Assembly: GCF_030403745.1 (NCBI RefSeq)
Contig: NZ_JAQMWP010000001.1
Span: forward strand, 434,001 to 498,000
Source: Streptomyces sp. S.PB5
GTDB lineage: Bacteria; Actinomycetota; Actinomycetes; Streptomycetales; Streptomycetaceae
DNA: 64,000 nucleotides
Reading direction: 5' to 3'
The notes under the pieces are model-generated. The model did not search any database. It was not told the origin of the DNA and saw only the letters and a list, made by a program, of their open reading frames with translations. The position numbers and the translations under genes are program-made. This document shows positions 26,645 through 41,213 of this stretch, in pieces. Each line of letters begins with the position of its first letter. Position 1 is the first letter of the stretch.

Positions 26645-26697
26645 CTTGCACTTTTTTGCTGCAAGGTCTTTCGCAACGCTTACATCGCTGTTACGTT
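26645..26697 (+). promoter_or_regulatory. malE promoter region with CTTGCA inverted repeat
   Basis: CTTGCA (26645-26650) and TGCAAG (26660-26665) form an exact inverted repeat nine bases apart, followed by CTTTCGCAACG. A TACGTT -10-like hexamer (26692-26697) lies about 30 bases downstream, so a bound repressor would cover the promoter. Resembles the MalR-controlled promoter pattern. The A/T runs stand out in this GC-rich context. Confidence 0.65.
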
Positions 26698-26832
26698 CGG
26701 CCACGCCCGGCGGCGGCAACGGCGCGGTCGGCAAGTCGGCAGTGGATGGCAGACGGGGCCACCCCTGCACCGCAGGACGGCGGACGGGACCGCCCCCTGC
26801 ACTACACGGGCTTTCACCCTCAAGGAGAACTC

Positions 26833-28101
26833 ATGCGGCGTGGCATAGCGGCCACCGCGCTGGTGGCGTCCCTCGCCCTCACGGCGACGGCCTGCGGCGG
26901 GGACGACGACAGCAGCGACTCGAGCGGTCCGACCACCATCACCTGGTGGGACACCTCCAACGCCACCAACGAGGCGCCGACGTACAAGGCCCTCATCAAG
27001 GAGTTCGAGGCCGCGAACAAGGACGTCAAGGTCAAGTACGTCAACGTCCAGTTCGACCAGGCGCAGAACAAGTTCGACACCGCCGCCGGTGCCTCCGGTG
27101 CCCCGGACGTGCTGCGCTCCGAGGTCGGCTGGACCCCCGCCTTCGCCAAGAAGGGCTACTTCCTGCCGCTCGACGGCACCGAGGCCCTCGCCGACCAGAG
27201 CAAGTTCCAGCCCAACCTGATCGAGCAGGCCAAGTACGACGGCAAGACCTACGGCGTCCCGTTCGTCACGGACACCCTCGCGCTCGTCTACAACAAGGAG
27301 CTCTTCGCCAAGGCAGGCGTCGAGGCACCCAAGACCTGGGACGACCTGAAGAAGGCCGCCGCCACCATCAAGGACAAGACCGGCGTCGACGGCTACTGGG
27401 GCTCCACCCAGGCCTACTACGCCCAGTCCTTCCTCTACGGCGAGGGCACCGACACCGTCGACGCCGCCGCCAAGAAGATCACGGTGAACTCGGACGCCGC
27501 GAAGAAGGCGTACGGCACCTGGCTGAGCCTCTTCGACGGCAAGGGCCTGCACAAGGCCGACACCACCGCCGACGCCTACGCCCACATCCAGGACGCGTTC
27601 GTCAACGGCAAGGTCGCCGCGATCATCCAGGGCCCGTGGGAGATCACCAACTTCTACAAGGGCTCCGCGTTCAAGGACAAGGCCAACCTCGGCATCGCCA
27701 CCGTCCCGGCCGGCTCCACCGGCAAGGCGGGCGCCCCGACCGGCGGCCACAACCTCTCGGTCTACGCCGGCTCCGACGCCGCCCACCAGAAGGCCGCGCT
27801 GAAGTTCGTCAACTTCATGACCTCCGCGAAGTCCCAGTCGACCATCGCGCTGAAGAACTCCACGCTGCCCACCCGTGACGACGCCTACACCGCCGAGGTC
27901 AAGGCCGACCCGGGCATCGCCGGCTACGGCCAGGTCCTGCCCGCCGCCCAGCCGCGCCCGGCGCTGCCCGAGTACAGCTCCCTGTGGGGCCCGCTGGACA
28001 CCGAGCTGCCGAAGATCGCCGGCGGCAAGGAGTCCCTGGACAAGGGCCTGAGCAACGCCGAGACCGCCATCGCCAAGCTGGTGCCGGAGTTCAGCAAGTA
28101 A
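26833..28101 (+). CDS. malE: Maltose/maltodextrin-binding lipoprotein
   Basis: 422 residues. A lipoprotein signal ends at C21 (TATAC), followed by a Ser/Asp-rich linker and a family 1 solute-binding domain (TITWWDTSNATNEAP, GKTYGVPFVTDTLALVYN, IIQGPWEITNF, TGGHNLSVYAGS). It captures maltose or maltodextrins at the cell surface and delivers them to MalF/MalG. ATG 26833 follows AAGGAGAA. A 12-bp perfect hairpin lies between this gene and malF, which would allow more malE than malFG product. First gene of the MalR-controlled unit. Confidence 0.96.
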   Translation: MRRGIAATALVASLALTATACGGDDDSSDSSGPTTITWWDTSNATNEAPTYKALIKEFEAANKDVKVKYVNVQFDQAQNKFDTAAGASGAPDVLRSEVGWTPAFAKKGYFLPLDGTEALADQSKFQPNLIEQAKYDGKTYGVPFVTDTLALVYNKELFAKAGVEAPKTWDDLKKAAATIKDKTGVDGYWGSTQAYYAQSFLYGEGTDTVDAAAKKITVNSDAAKKAYGTWLSLFDGKGLHKADTTADAYAHIQDAFVNGKVAAIIQGPWEITNFYKGSAFKDKANLGIATVPAGSTGKAGAPTGGHNLSVYAGSDAAHQKAALKFVNFMTSAKSQSTIALKNSTLPTRDDAYTAEVKADPGIAGYGQVLPAAQPRPALPEYSSLWGPLDTELPKIAGGKESLDKGLSNAETAIAKLVPEFSK

Positions 28102-28109
28102 GCCCGAGC

Positions 28110-28152
28110 GGCCGCCGGATCTCCCGATCATGGGGGGAGGGATCCGGCGGCC
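28110..28152 (+). terminator. Intra-operon hairpin between malE and malF
   Basis: Perfect arms GGCCGCCGGATC (28110-28121) and GATCCGGCGGCC (28141-28152). Position between a binding-protein gene and its permease genes fits a partial terminator or an RNA 3'-end stabiliser giving high MalE to MalFG ratio. Confidence 0.7.
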
Positions 28153-28211
28153 ATCGGCTGTGGCCGCCGTACACCCCTTGAACCGCCGAATTCCGAGAAG
28201 GTTGTCGAACC

Positions 28212-29216
28212 ATGACAGTCGCCATCGATCGCGCGACCGGCAAGCGCCGCGATGACCGCGGGCCACGCTCCGGGCCGGTGCAGCGCCTGAAGCGCAGCTG
28301 GCAGAAGTACTGGTACGCGTACGCCATGATCGCCCCCGTGGTGATCGTCCTCGGCGTCCTCGTGCTCTACCCGCTGGCGTACGGCCTGTACCTCACCCTC
28401 ACGGACGCCAACAGCCTCAACTCGGCCCGCACCATCGGCGTCAACCACATCGACGCCACCTACAAGTTCATCGGGTTCGACAACTACGCCGAGATCCTCT
28501 GGGGCGACCTCGCCTACGACCGCTTCTGGTCGCACTTCATCTGGACGATCTTCTGGACCGCCGCCTGTGTGGCCCTCCACTACGGCATCGGACTCGGCCT
28601 TGCCCTCCTGCTCAACCAGAAGCTGCGCGGCCGGACCTTCTACCGGCTGATCCTCGTCCTGCCGTGGGCCGTGCCCACCTTCGTGACGGTGTTCGGCTGG
28701 CGGTTCATGCTCGCCGACGGCGGCATCATCAACAGCTTCCTGGACACGCTGCACCTGCCGACGCCGCTGTGGCTGGAGGACACCTTCTGGCAGCGGTTCG
28801 CCGCGATCATGGTCAACACCTGGTGCGGTGTGCCGTTCATGATGGTCTCGCTGCTCGGCGGACTGCAGTCCATCGACGACTCCCTGTACGAGGCAGCCGA
28901 GATGGACGGCGCGAACGCCTGGCAGCGGTTCCGGCATGTGACGCTGCCCGGCCTGAGGTCCGTCAGCTCCACCGTCGTACTGCTCGGCGTCATCTGGACG
29001 TTCAACCAGTTCGCCATCATCTTCCTGCTGTTCGGCAACACCGCGCCCGACGCGCAGATCCTCGTCACCTGGGCGTACTTCCTCGGCTTCGGACAGCAGC
29101 CGCGCGACTTCGCCCAGTCCGCCGCCTACGGCATCCTGCTGCTGGGCATCCTGATCGTCTTCACCTCCTTCTACCGCCGCTGGCTGAACCGCAATGAGCA
29201 GCAGCTCGCGATCTGA
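28212..29216 (+). CDS. malF: Maltodextrin ABC transporter permease MalF
   Basis: 334 residues with six membrane helices after a basic N-terminus. The cytoplasmic EAA loop that docks the ATPase is EAAEMDGANAWQRFRHVTLP. It forms the membrane channel with MalG and receives sugar from MalE. No ATPase gene is found in the cluster; Streptomyces MalFG are known to use the shared ATPase MsiK encoded elsewhere. malG begins 13 bases after its stop. Confidence 0.95.
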   Translation: MTVAIDRATGKRRDDRGPRSGPVQRLKRSWQKYWYAYAMIAPVVIVLGVLVLYPLAYGLYLTLTDANSLNSARTIGVNHIDATYKFIGFDNYAEILWGDLAYDRFWSHFIWTIFWTAACVALHYGIGLGLALLLNQKLRGRTFYRLILVLPWAVPTFVTVFGWRFMLADGGIINSFLDTLHLPTPLWLEDTFWQRFAAIMVNTWCGVPFMMVSLLGGLQSIDDSLYEAAEMDGANAWQRFRHVTLPGLRSVSSTVVLLGVIWTFNQFAIIFLLFGNTAPDAQILVTWAYFLGFGQQPRDFAQSAAYGILLLGILIVFTSFYRRWLNRNEQQLAI

Positions 29217-29229
29217 GGCAGGAGCTCCC

Positions 29230-30144
29230 ATGAGTACGACCACCGCCCCGAACTCCGCCGGCGCGACCAAGGCCGGGCCGGCGCGGAAGACGGGACCGAG
29301 CATGGCGCGCGGGCGCGGCCGGCGCAGCCCTCTCGCCTCGCTTCTCTCCCACGGCCTGCTGATCGTCGCGAGCCTCGTCGCGCTGTTCCCGATCGCCTGG
29401 CTGGTGTACCTGTCCCTCGGCCCGGACAAGGACGACTACCTCCACCCGGGCGGCATCTGGGACAAGATGACGCTGGACAACTACTCGTTCGTCCTCCAGC
29501 ACACCGCGTTCTTCGACTGGCTGAAGAGCTCGCTGATCGTCTCCCTCGGCACCACGGTCATCGGCGTCCTCGTCGCGGCCACCACCGGCTACGCCGTCTC
29601 GCGCATGCGGTTCCCGGGCTACAAGAAGTTCATGTGGGTGCTACTGGTCACCCAGATGTTCCCGATAGCCGTACTCATCGTGCCGATGTACCAGTTGCTG
29701 TCGGAACTCCAGCTCATCGACAGCTACTTCGGTCTCGTCCTCGTCTACTGCGCTACCGCGGTCCCCTACAGCGCCTGGCTGCTGAAGGGCTACTTCGACA
29801 CCATCCCCTTCGAGATCGACGAGGCCGGACGCGTCGACGGGCTCACTCCCTTCGGCACGTTCTTCCGGCTGATCCTGCCGCTCGCCAAGCCGGGTCTCGC
29901 GGTCGCCGCCTTCTACAACTTCATCACCGCGTTCGGTGAGGTCGCCTTCGCCACCACCTTCATGCTCGACGACCAGAAGTACACCTTCGCCGTCGGCCTG
30001 CAGAGCTTCATCAGCGAGCACGACGCCCAGCGGAACCTGATGACCGCGGCGGCGGTGCTGATCGCGATACCGGTGGCGGCGTTCTTCTACCTCGTGCAGA
30101 AGAACCTGGTGACCGGCCTGACGGCGGGTGGAACGAAGGGGTGA
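29230..30144 (+). CDS. malG: Maltodextrin ABC transporter permease MalG
   Basis: 304 residues with six membrane helices and an EAA loop variant, EIDEAGRVDGLTPFGTFFRL. It pairs with MalF as the second half of the channel. An in-frame ATG at 29194 would overlap malF, but ATG 29230 has AGGAG at good distance and gives the usual N-terminus, so the later start is preferred. Hairpins follow the stop before aglA. Confidence 0.94.
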   Translation: MSTTTAPNSAGATKAGPARKTGPSMARGRGRRSPLASLLSHGLLIVASLVALFPIAWLVYLSLGPDKDDYLHPGGIWDKMTLDNYSFVLQHTAFFDWLKSSLIVSLGTTVIGVLVAATTGYAVSRMRFPGYKKFMWVLLVTQMFPIAVLIVPMYQLLSELQLIDSYFGLVLVYCATAVPYSAWLLKGYFDTIPFEIDEAGRVDGLTPFGTFFRLILPLAKPGLAVAAFYNFITAFGEVAFATTFMLDDQKYTFAVGLQSFISEHDAQRNLMTAAAVLIAIPVAAFFYLVQKNLVTGLTAGGTKG

Positions 30145-30151
30145 CAGCCCC

Positions 30152-30180
30152 GCGCCCCTTGTGGGGGCGCTGCCCCCACA
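30152..30180 (+). terminator. Two mutually exclusive hairpins after malG
   Basis: GCGCCCC (30152-30158) can pair with GGGGCGC (30164-30170), while TGTGGGGGC (30160-30168) can pair with GCCCCCACA (30172-30180). The two stems share bases, so only one can form at a time. The most likely role is termination or processing of the malEFG transcript. Confidence 0.6.
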
Positions 30181-30295
30181 CCCCCTCAAACCCGAGGCGG
30201 CCGCGGTGTCCATCCGACCCCGCTGACACCGCGGTCGTCTCGCCATCACCGTATGCACACCTGACCCCATGACCTCATTACGTACCAAGGACGCC

Positions 30296-32029
30296 ATGAG
30301 CCAGCAGCACTCCGCCCTCGCCCCGGCCCCGAACCCCGCCAAAGTCCAGCGCGGCGACTGGTGGCGGGACGCGGTGATCTACCAGGTCTATCCGCGCAGC
30401 TTCGCCGACAGCAACGGCGACGGCATGGGCGATCTGGAAGGCGTACGCTCCCGACTCCCGTACCTGCGCGACCTCGGCGTGGACGCCGTGTGGCTCAGCC
30501 CCTTCTACGCCTCCCCGCAGGCCGACGCCGGCTACGACGTGGCCGACTACCGGGCCGTGGACCCGATGTTCGGCAACCTGCTGGACGCGGACGCGCTGAT
30601 CCGGGACGCGCACGAGCTGGGCCTGCGGATCATCGTCGACCTGGTTCCCAACCACTCCTCGGACCAGCACGAGTGGTTCAAGCGGGCGCTGCGCGAAGGG
30701 CCCGGCTCGCCCTCGCGGGAGCGCTACCACTTCCGCCCCGGCAAGGGCGAGAACGGCGAACTCCCGCCCAACGACTGGGAGTCCATCTTCGGCGGCCCGG
30801 CGTGGACGCGGGTCACCGAGCCCGACGGCACCCTGGGCGAGTGGTACCTGCACCTCTTCGCGCCCGAACAGCCCGACTTCAACTGGGAACACCCGGCGGT
30901 CGGCGACGAGTTCCGCTCCATCCTGCGCTTCTGGCTCGACATGGGCGTCGACGGTTTCCGTATCGACGTGGCGCACGGCATGGTCAAGGCGGAGGGCCTG
31001 CCGGACATCGGCGGCAGCGGCGATCAGCTCAAACTGCTGGGCAACGATGTCATGCCGTTCTTCGACCAGGACGGCGTCCACGCGATCTACCGCCAGTGGC
31101 GCACGATCCTCGACGAGTACTCCGGAAGTAAGAAGGGGCCCGAAGGGCCTTCCGCAGAAGGGCGGGGGTGGGAGACGGGCGGGCGCATCTTCGTCGCCGA
31201 GGCCTGGACGCCGACGGTCGAGCGCACCGCCAACTACGTCCGCCCGGACGAGCTCCACCAGGCCTTCAACTTCCAGTACCTCGGCACCGAATGGGACGCG
31301 GAGGAGCTCCGCAAGGTGGTCGACCGCACCCTGGACGCGATGCGCCCGGTGGGCGCCCCGGCGACCTGGGTCCTCTCCAACCACGACGTCACCCGCCACG
31401 CCACCCGCTTCGCCAACCCGCCGGGCCTGGGCACCCAGATCCGCACGGCGGGCGACCGGGAGCTGGGCCTGCGGCGCGCTCGTGCGGCCACTCTGCTGAT
31501 GCTGGCGCTGCCCGGCTCGGCCTACGTCTACCAGGGCGAGGAACTGGGCCTCCCCGACGTGGTGGACCTCCCCGACGAGGTCCGCCAGGACCCCGCGTAC
31601 TTCCGGGGCGAGGGCCAGGACGGCTTTCGCGACGGCTGCCGGGTGCCGATCCCCTGGACGCGCGAGGGATCGTCGTACGGCTTCGGCGCGGGCGGCAGCT
31701 GGCTGCCGCAGCCGGCGGAATGGGCCGAGCTGAGCGTGGAGGCCCAGACCGGGGTCGAGGGCACGACCCTGGAGCTGTACCGCACCGCCTTCGGCATCCG
31801 CCGCACCCACCCTGACCTGGGCGCCGGCGAGTCGGTGGAGTGGCTGCGGGCACCGGAGGGCGTACTGGCCTTCCGGCGCGGCGAGTTCGTCTGTGTCGCG
31901 AACACCAGCGGCGAGTCGGTGACGACCCCGTCGTACGGCCGCGTGCTTCTGGCGAGCGGCGAGATCACCGAGGCGGACGGCGAGACGAAGGTCCCGTCGG
32001 ACACGACGGTGTGGTGGACGACGGCCTGA
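30296..32029 (+). CDS. aglA: Intracellular alpha-glucosidase, GH13 (oligo-1,6/alpha-1,4-glucosidase type)
   Basis: 577 residues, no signal peptide, so it acts on imported maltodextrins in the cytoplasm. GH13 signatures: [25 protein letters not shown], nucleophile D224 in [10 protein letters not shown], acid/base E302 in FVAEAWTP and D364 in LSNHDVTRH. It lies directly behind malEFG, as in S. coelicolor. A Gly/Lys/Pro/Glu-rich stretch (about residues 278-295) sits immediately before the strand that carries E302 and looks inserted relative to the family. Start ATG 30296 has AAGGA upstream; ATG 30269 is possible. Confidence 0.93.
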   Translation: MSQQHSALAPAPNPAKVQRGDWWRDAVIYQVYPRSFADSNGDGMGDLEGVRSRLPYLRDLGVDAVWLSPFYASPQADAGYDVADYRAVDPMFGNLLDADALIRDAHELGLRIIVDLVPNHSSDQHEWFKRALREGPGSPSRERYHFRPGKGENGELPPNDWESIFGGPAWTRVTEPDGTLGEWYLHLFAPEQPDFNWEHPAVGDEFRSILRFWLDMGVDGFRIDVAHGMVKAEGLPDIGGSGDQLKLLGNDVMPFFDQDGVHAIYRQWRTILDEYSGSKKGPEGPSAEGRGWETGGRIFVAEAWTPTVERTANYVRPDELHQAFNFQYLGTEWDAEELRKVVDRTLDAMRPVGAPATWVLSNHDVTRHATRFANPPGLGTQIRTAGDRELGLRRARAATLLMLALPGSAYVYQGEELGLPDVVDLPDEVRQDPAYFRGEGQDGFRDGCRVPIPWTREGSSYGFGAGGSWLPQPAEWAELSVEAQTGVEGTTLELYRTAFGIRRTHPDLGAGESVEWLRAPEGVLAFRRGEFVCVANTSGESVTTPSYGRVLLASGEITEADGETKVPSDTTVWWTTA

Positions 32030-32042
32030 CGGTTGTTCGCCC

Positions 32043-32086
32043 CCGGAGAGGGCCCGCTGCCTGTCGAGGCGGCGGGCCCTCTCCGG
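32043..32086 (+). terminator. Strong terminator after aglA
   Basis: Perfect 15-bp arms (32043-32057 and 32072-32086; CCGGAGAGGGCCCGC type) with a 14-base loop, 13 bases after the aglA stop. It separates the mal unit from the amylase promoter. Confidence 0.85.
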
Positions 32087-32100
32087 TTGCCATGAAATCC

Positions 32101-32152
32101 CTTGCTGTGAGTTTCAAGACCCTTGCTGTAAACCTTGCGTTAGGGGTACGTT
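32101..32152 (+). promoter_or_regulatory. Amylase promoter with MalR-like elements
   Basis: CTTGCTG occurs at 32101 and 32122, with TTTCAAG between and CTTGCG at 32134; a TACGTT -10-like hexamer is at 32147-32152. The segment CTTGCTGTAAACCTT is shared with the pullulanase promoter 1.5 kb downstream. CTTGC words of this type are established Reg1/MalR targets in Streptomyces amylase genes. Confidence 0.65.
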
Positions 32153-32202
32153 CGCGCCGGCGCCGGGCAAAGACGCCCGGCCGTCACGCAAGGAGCCCCC
32201 AC

Positions 32203-33585
32203 GTGATACCGAGATGGTCCGCAAGCGCATCCCTCACCGCGCTCGCCGCAGCCGCGGCCCTCATCACCCCCGCCGGGACGGCATACGCCTCCCCGCCCGG
32301 CACCAAGGACGTCACCGCCGTCCTCTTCGAGTGGAACTTCGCCTCCGTCGCCAAGGAGTGCACCAACACCCTCGGCCCCGCCGGTTACGGCTACGTCCAG
32401 GTCTCCCCGCCCGCCGAGCACATCCAGGGCGCGCAGTGGTGGACGTCGTACCAGCCTGTCAGCTACAAGATCGCCGGACGCCTCGGCGGCCGTACGGCCT
32501 TCCAGGACATGGTCAACACCTGCCACGCGGCCGGCGTGAAGGTCGTCGTCGACACGGTCATCAACCACATGTCGGCGGGCAGTGGCACCGGCACCGGCGG
32601 TTCGTCGTACACGAAGTACAACTACCCGGGCCTGTACTCGTCGTTCGACTTCGACGACTGCACGAGCCAGATCACCAACTACCAGGACCGCTGGAACGTC
32701 CAGCACTGCGAACTGGTAGGTCTCGCCGACCTGGACACCGGGGAGTCCTACGTCCGCGGCGCCATCGCCGGATACATGAACGACCTGCTGTCGCTCGGGG
32801 TGGACGGCTTCCGTATCGACGCGGCCAAGCACATGGACGCCGCCGACCTGGCCAATATCAAGTCCCGGCTGAGCAATCCGTCGGTGTACTGGAAGCAGGA
32901 GGTCATCTACGGCAGCGGAGAGGCCGTCCAGCCCACCGAGTACACGGGCAACGGGGACGTCCAGGAGTTCCGCTACGCCTACGACCTCAAGCGCGTCTTC
33001 AACAACGAGAACCTCGCCTATCTGAAGAACTACGGCGAGGGCTGGGGCTATATGAACAGCTCCGTCTCCGGTGTCTTCGTCGACAATCACGACACCGAGC
33101 GCAACGGCTCCACGCTGAACTACAAGGACGGCGCGAACTACACCCTCGCCAACGTCTTCATGCTCGCCCACCCGTACGGCGCCCCGGACATCAACTCCGG
33201 GTACGAGTGGTCCGACACGGACGCCGGCCCGCCCAACGGCGGCTCGGTGACGGCCTGTTGGCAGGACGGCTGGAAGTGCCAGCACAAGTGGCCGGAGATC
33301 ATCCGCATGGTCGCCTTCCGCAACGCCGTGCGCGGCACGGCCGTCACCAACTGGTGGGACAACGGCGGTGACGCGATCGCGTTCGGGCGGGGCGGCAAGG
33401 GGTTCGTGGCCGTCAACCATGAGTCGGGCAGCCTGAGCCGGACGTACCAGACGTCGCTGCCCGCGGGGACGTACTGCAACGTTCAGAACAACACGACGGT
33501 GACCGTGAACTCCAGTGGGCAGTTCACAGCCACGCTCGGCTCGAACACGGCTCTGGCGATCTACGCCGGGAAGTCGAGCTGCTGA
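32203..33585 (+). CDS. Secreted alpha-amylase, GH13
   Basis: 460 residues from GTG 32203 (AAGGAG upstream). Signal peptide about 1-28 (TAYASPPG). The domain is of the animal/actinobacterial amylase type: [20 protein letters not shown], nucleophile D206 in [11 protein letters not shown], acid E233 in [12 protein letters not shown] and D297 in [10 protein letters not shown], with a short beta domain at the C-terminus. The C-terminal starch-binding module found in many Streptomyces amylases is absent, so raw-starch binding may be weak or left to the neighbouring pullulanase. It cuts internal alpha-1,4 bonds of starch outside the cell. Confidence 0.95.
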   Translation: MIPRWSASASLTALAAAAALITPAGTAYASPPGTKDVTAVLFEWNFASVAKECTNTLGPAGYGYVQVSPPAEHIQGAQWWTSYQPVSYKIAGRLGGRTAFQDMVNTCHAAGVKVVVDTVINHMSAGSGTGTGGSSYTKYNYPGLYSSFDFDDCTSQITNYQDRWNVQHCELVGLADLDTGESYVRGAIAGYMNDLLSLGVDGFRIDAAKHMDAADLANIKSRLSNPSVYWKQEVIYGSGEAVQPTEYTGNGDVQEFRYAYDLKRVFNNENLAYLKNYGEGWGYMNSSVSGVFVDNHDTERNGSTLNYKDGANYTLANVFMLAHPYGAPDINSGYEWSDTDAGPPNGGSVTACWQDGWKCQHKWPEIIRMVAFRNAVRGTAVTNWWDNGGDAIAFGRGGKGFVAVNHESGSLSRTYQTSLPAGTYCNVQNNTTVTVNSSGQFTATLGSNTALAIYAGKSSC

Positions 33586-33611
33586 GCTTCGGTCCACCCG
33601 TTCTGAAATCT

Positions 33612-33663
33612 CTTTCCGTTACTTTCACGGCTCTTGCTGTAAACCTTACGGCGGCGATACGGT
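33612..33663 (+). promoter_or_regulatory. Pullulanase promoter with MalR-like elements
   Basis: CTTTCCG (33612), CTTTCAC (33622), CTTGCTG (33632) and CTTACG (33645) are spaced about 10 bases apart, followed by a TACGGT -10-like hexamer at 33658-33663. The layout and the CTTGCTGTAAACCTT core match the amylase promoter. Confidence 0.6.
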
Positions 33664-33711
33664 CGCGCGGGGTCGGACCCACGTAGAGCCGTAATCACAA
33701 GGAGCCCATCT

Positions 33712-39132
<5,421 letters not shown>

Positions 39133-39150
39133 CAACGGCCTAACCTTGGT

Positions 39151-39178
39151 GGGGCGGACCCGGGCCCGGGTCCGCCCC
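39151..39178 (+). terminator. Perfect 28-bp palindromic terminator after the pullulanase gene
   Basis: GGGGCGGACCCGGG (39151-39164) is followed directly by its reverse complement (39165-39178). It lies 18 bases after the stop and ahead of the phosphatase gene, closing the starch region. Confidence 0.85.
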
Positions 39179-39205
39179 GTCGTGTTGTCCAAGGGCGCTG
39201 AACAC

Positions 39206-40825
39206 ATGGACGTCAACGGAGACCTGACTGGCACGACCGTGATGGTCGTGGACGATGCGGAGGCGAGCCGGTTCGCCATGGGGACGCTGCTGAGCCGTGC
39301 CGGCCACCGGGTCGTGCCGGTCGCCAGCGGCGGTGAGGCGCTCGCCGAACTCGACGTACGGCTGCGCAAGGGCACCCTCCCCGACGTGGCCCTCGTCGAC
39401 GTGGGCCTGCCGGACATGAGCGGCTTCGACCTGTGCCGCCTGTTCAAGGAGCGGCCCCACACCGCCGGGCTGCCCGTCGTGCACTTCTCGGCCGCCAGTG
39501 TGGCCCCGGTCAACCGCTGCGAGGGCCTGGACGCGGGGTTCGAGGCCTATCTGAAGGTGCCGGCCGACCCGCTGGAGATCGAGGCCGTCGTCCGGGCCGC
39601 CGTGCGCAACGCACAGGTGCGGGCCGGGGACCGGGCCCTCGTACGGCGGCTGACCCTGCTGTCGGAGACGATCGTCACCATCCAGGCGGCCCGCACCCTC
39701 CAGGAACTCACCGACGCGTCCGCCGAGGGGGTCTCGCGGCTCACCGGCACACCCGCCGCCGCTTTCGTCCTCGACCAGGACGACCGGCTGTACCGCGGTC
39801 TGTCGCGGGACCGCATCCCGGTCGCGCTGCCCGACGACGGAGCCAACCGGGCGGTGGCCGCCCTGCTGCAGCGGCTCACCCGGGGGCAGGGCGGGGTGCA
39901 GCTCACGACCGTGCCCGCGCCGATGTGGCCGGCCGGCTACTTCCGGCCCGGCGTGGAGCACGACGCCCGGCTGGCGCTCGTCCGCACGCAGGACGGCAGG
40001 GCCGTGGTGTGCCTCGCGGCACCCGCGCGCGGGATGCGCCGCGCGGGCGCCGAGAGCGACGCCCTGCTGGCCCAGCTGACCCAGGCCACCGCGTTCGCCG
40101 CCGATCCGCTGCTCATGTACCAGGTGGAGCGACGTGTCGCCCTCACGCTCCAGCACAGCTTCCTGCCCCAGCCGCACAAGCTCCCCGAGCTGCCGGGCAT
40201 GGACGTCGTGGTCCGCTATGTGCCCGCGTCCCGGGAGACCGAGATCGGCGGCGACTTCTACGCGGTGCTGAGGACCGACGAAGGGGTGCTGGCCGCGGTC
40301 GGGGATGTCGTAGGGCACTCGCTGGACGCGGCGACGGTCATGGTGGAGATCCGGCACGCGCTGCGCGCCTACGCCGTGGAGGACAGCGACCCGGCCGTGC
40401 TCGCGGAGCGCCTCGACCGGATGCTCCAGCGCTACCACCCCGATCTCACGGCCACTGTCTGTCTGGCGCTGATCGACCCCGGCACCGGGCGCACCCTCAT
40501 CGCGAACGCGGGACACATCCCCCCGCTGATCGTCCGGGACACCGGCAGCGCCGACTACGTCAAGGCGGCCGGCCCGCTGCTCGGCGTCGGCCTGCCCCAC
40601 CCGCCGGTCACCGAGCTCTTCCTGGAACCCACCGACCGGCTCCTCATGGTCACCGACGGTCTGATCGAGACCCGGGGTACCGACCTGTCGGCCTCGATGG
40701 AACACCTCCGCGCGGCCGCCGCCGGCTCCCTGTCCGGCCTCGACGCCCTGTGCGACACCCTCCTCGCCTCCTTCGGCCACGACCGGGAGGACGACATCGC
40801 GATGCTGGCACTGCGACTAGGCTGA
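39206..40825 (+). CDS. Response regulator fused to PP2C (SpoIIE/RsbU-type) phosphatase
   Basis: 539 residues. An N-terminal receiver domain (about 8-130) has the acidic pair D16/D17, phospho-acceptor D65 (VDVGLPDMSG) and the Lys of YLKVP. A GAF-like middle region (about 145-310) joins to a SpoIIE-type phosphatase (about 325-538) with the metal motifs GGDFYAV, GDVVGHSLDAA, ANAGHIPPL, TDGLIETRG and DDIAML. Such proteins dephosphorylate anti-sigma-factor antagonists to free stress sigma factors. No partner kinase or antagonist gene adjoins it. Start ATG 39206 was chosen after the terminator; AAGGG is ten bases upstream. Confidence 0.92.
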   Translation: MDVNGDLTGTTVMVVDDAEASRFAMGTLLSRAGHRVVPVASGGEALAELDVRLRKGTLPDVALVDVGLPDMSGFDLCRLFKERPHTAGLPVVHFSAASVAPVNRCEGLDAGFEAYLKVPADPLEIEAVVRAAVRNAQVRAGDRALVRRLTLLSETIVTIQAARTLQELTDASAEGVSRLTGTPAAAFVLDQDDRLYRGLSRDRIPVALPDDGANRAVAALLQRLTRGQGGVQLTTVPAPMWPAGYFRPGVEHDARLALVRTQDGRAVVCLAAPARGMRRAGAESDALLAQLTQATAFAADPLLMYQVERRVALTLQHSFLPQPHKLPELPGMDVVVRYVPASRETEIGGDFYAVLRTDEGVLAAVGDVVGHSLDAATVMVEIRHALRAYAVEDSDPAVLAERLDRMLQRYHPDLTATVCLALIDPGTGRTLIANAGHIPPLIVRDTGSADYVKAAGPLLGVGLPHPPVTELFLEPTDRLLMVTDGLIETRGTDLSASMEHLRAAAAGSLSGLDALCDTLLASFGHDREDDIAMLALRLG

Positions 40826-40853
40826 ACCCAGCTGACCTGGAACAGGAGTGCCC

Positions 40854-41213
40854 ATGCCGCAGATCACCGTCGACCACTCCCGGACGATCACCGCCGTCTT
40901 CGACCGGGCCGGTTTCGCCCGGGCCCTGCACGAGGCGACGGTCGAGATCGCGGCGGCGAAGCCGGAGGCGTGCAAGACGCAGTTCCGGGAGAGCGAGTAC
41001 ACGGCTTTCGGGTACGAGGACCCCGATGAGCACGGCCACGCCGTCGTCCACGTCACCCTCGGGCTGCTCGCCGGGCGCACCGACGAGACCAAGGAGAAGC
41101 TGACCGAGGCCGTCCTGGAGCTGCTGCGCAAGTACATCGAGGACGAGCCGGGCATCGTGCTGCACGCCTCCGCCGAGGTGCGCGACCTCGACCCGTCCTA
41201 CCGCAAGTTCTAG
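40854..41213 (+). CDS. 5-carboxymethyl-2-hydroxymuconate isomerase-like tautomerase
   Basis: 119 residues. With ATG 40854 the protein begins MPQITVDHS, giving Pro2, the catalytic proline of the tautomerase superfamily once Met is removed; AGGAG stands seven bases upstream, so the GTG two codons earlier was rejected. The rest (FRESEYTAFGYEDPDE, then VTLGLLAGRTDETKEKLTEA) fits the CHMI family used in homoprotocatechuate breakdown. No other genes of that pathway are nearby, so the natural substrate is open. It converges on the TetR gene with a four-base overlap. Confidence 0.87.
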   Translation: MPQITVDHSRTITAVFDRAGFARALHEATVEIAAAKPEACKTQFRESEYTAFGYEDPDEHGHAVVHVTLGLLAGRTDETKEKLTEAVLELLRKYIEDEPGIVLHASAEVRDLDPSYRKF

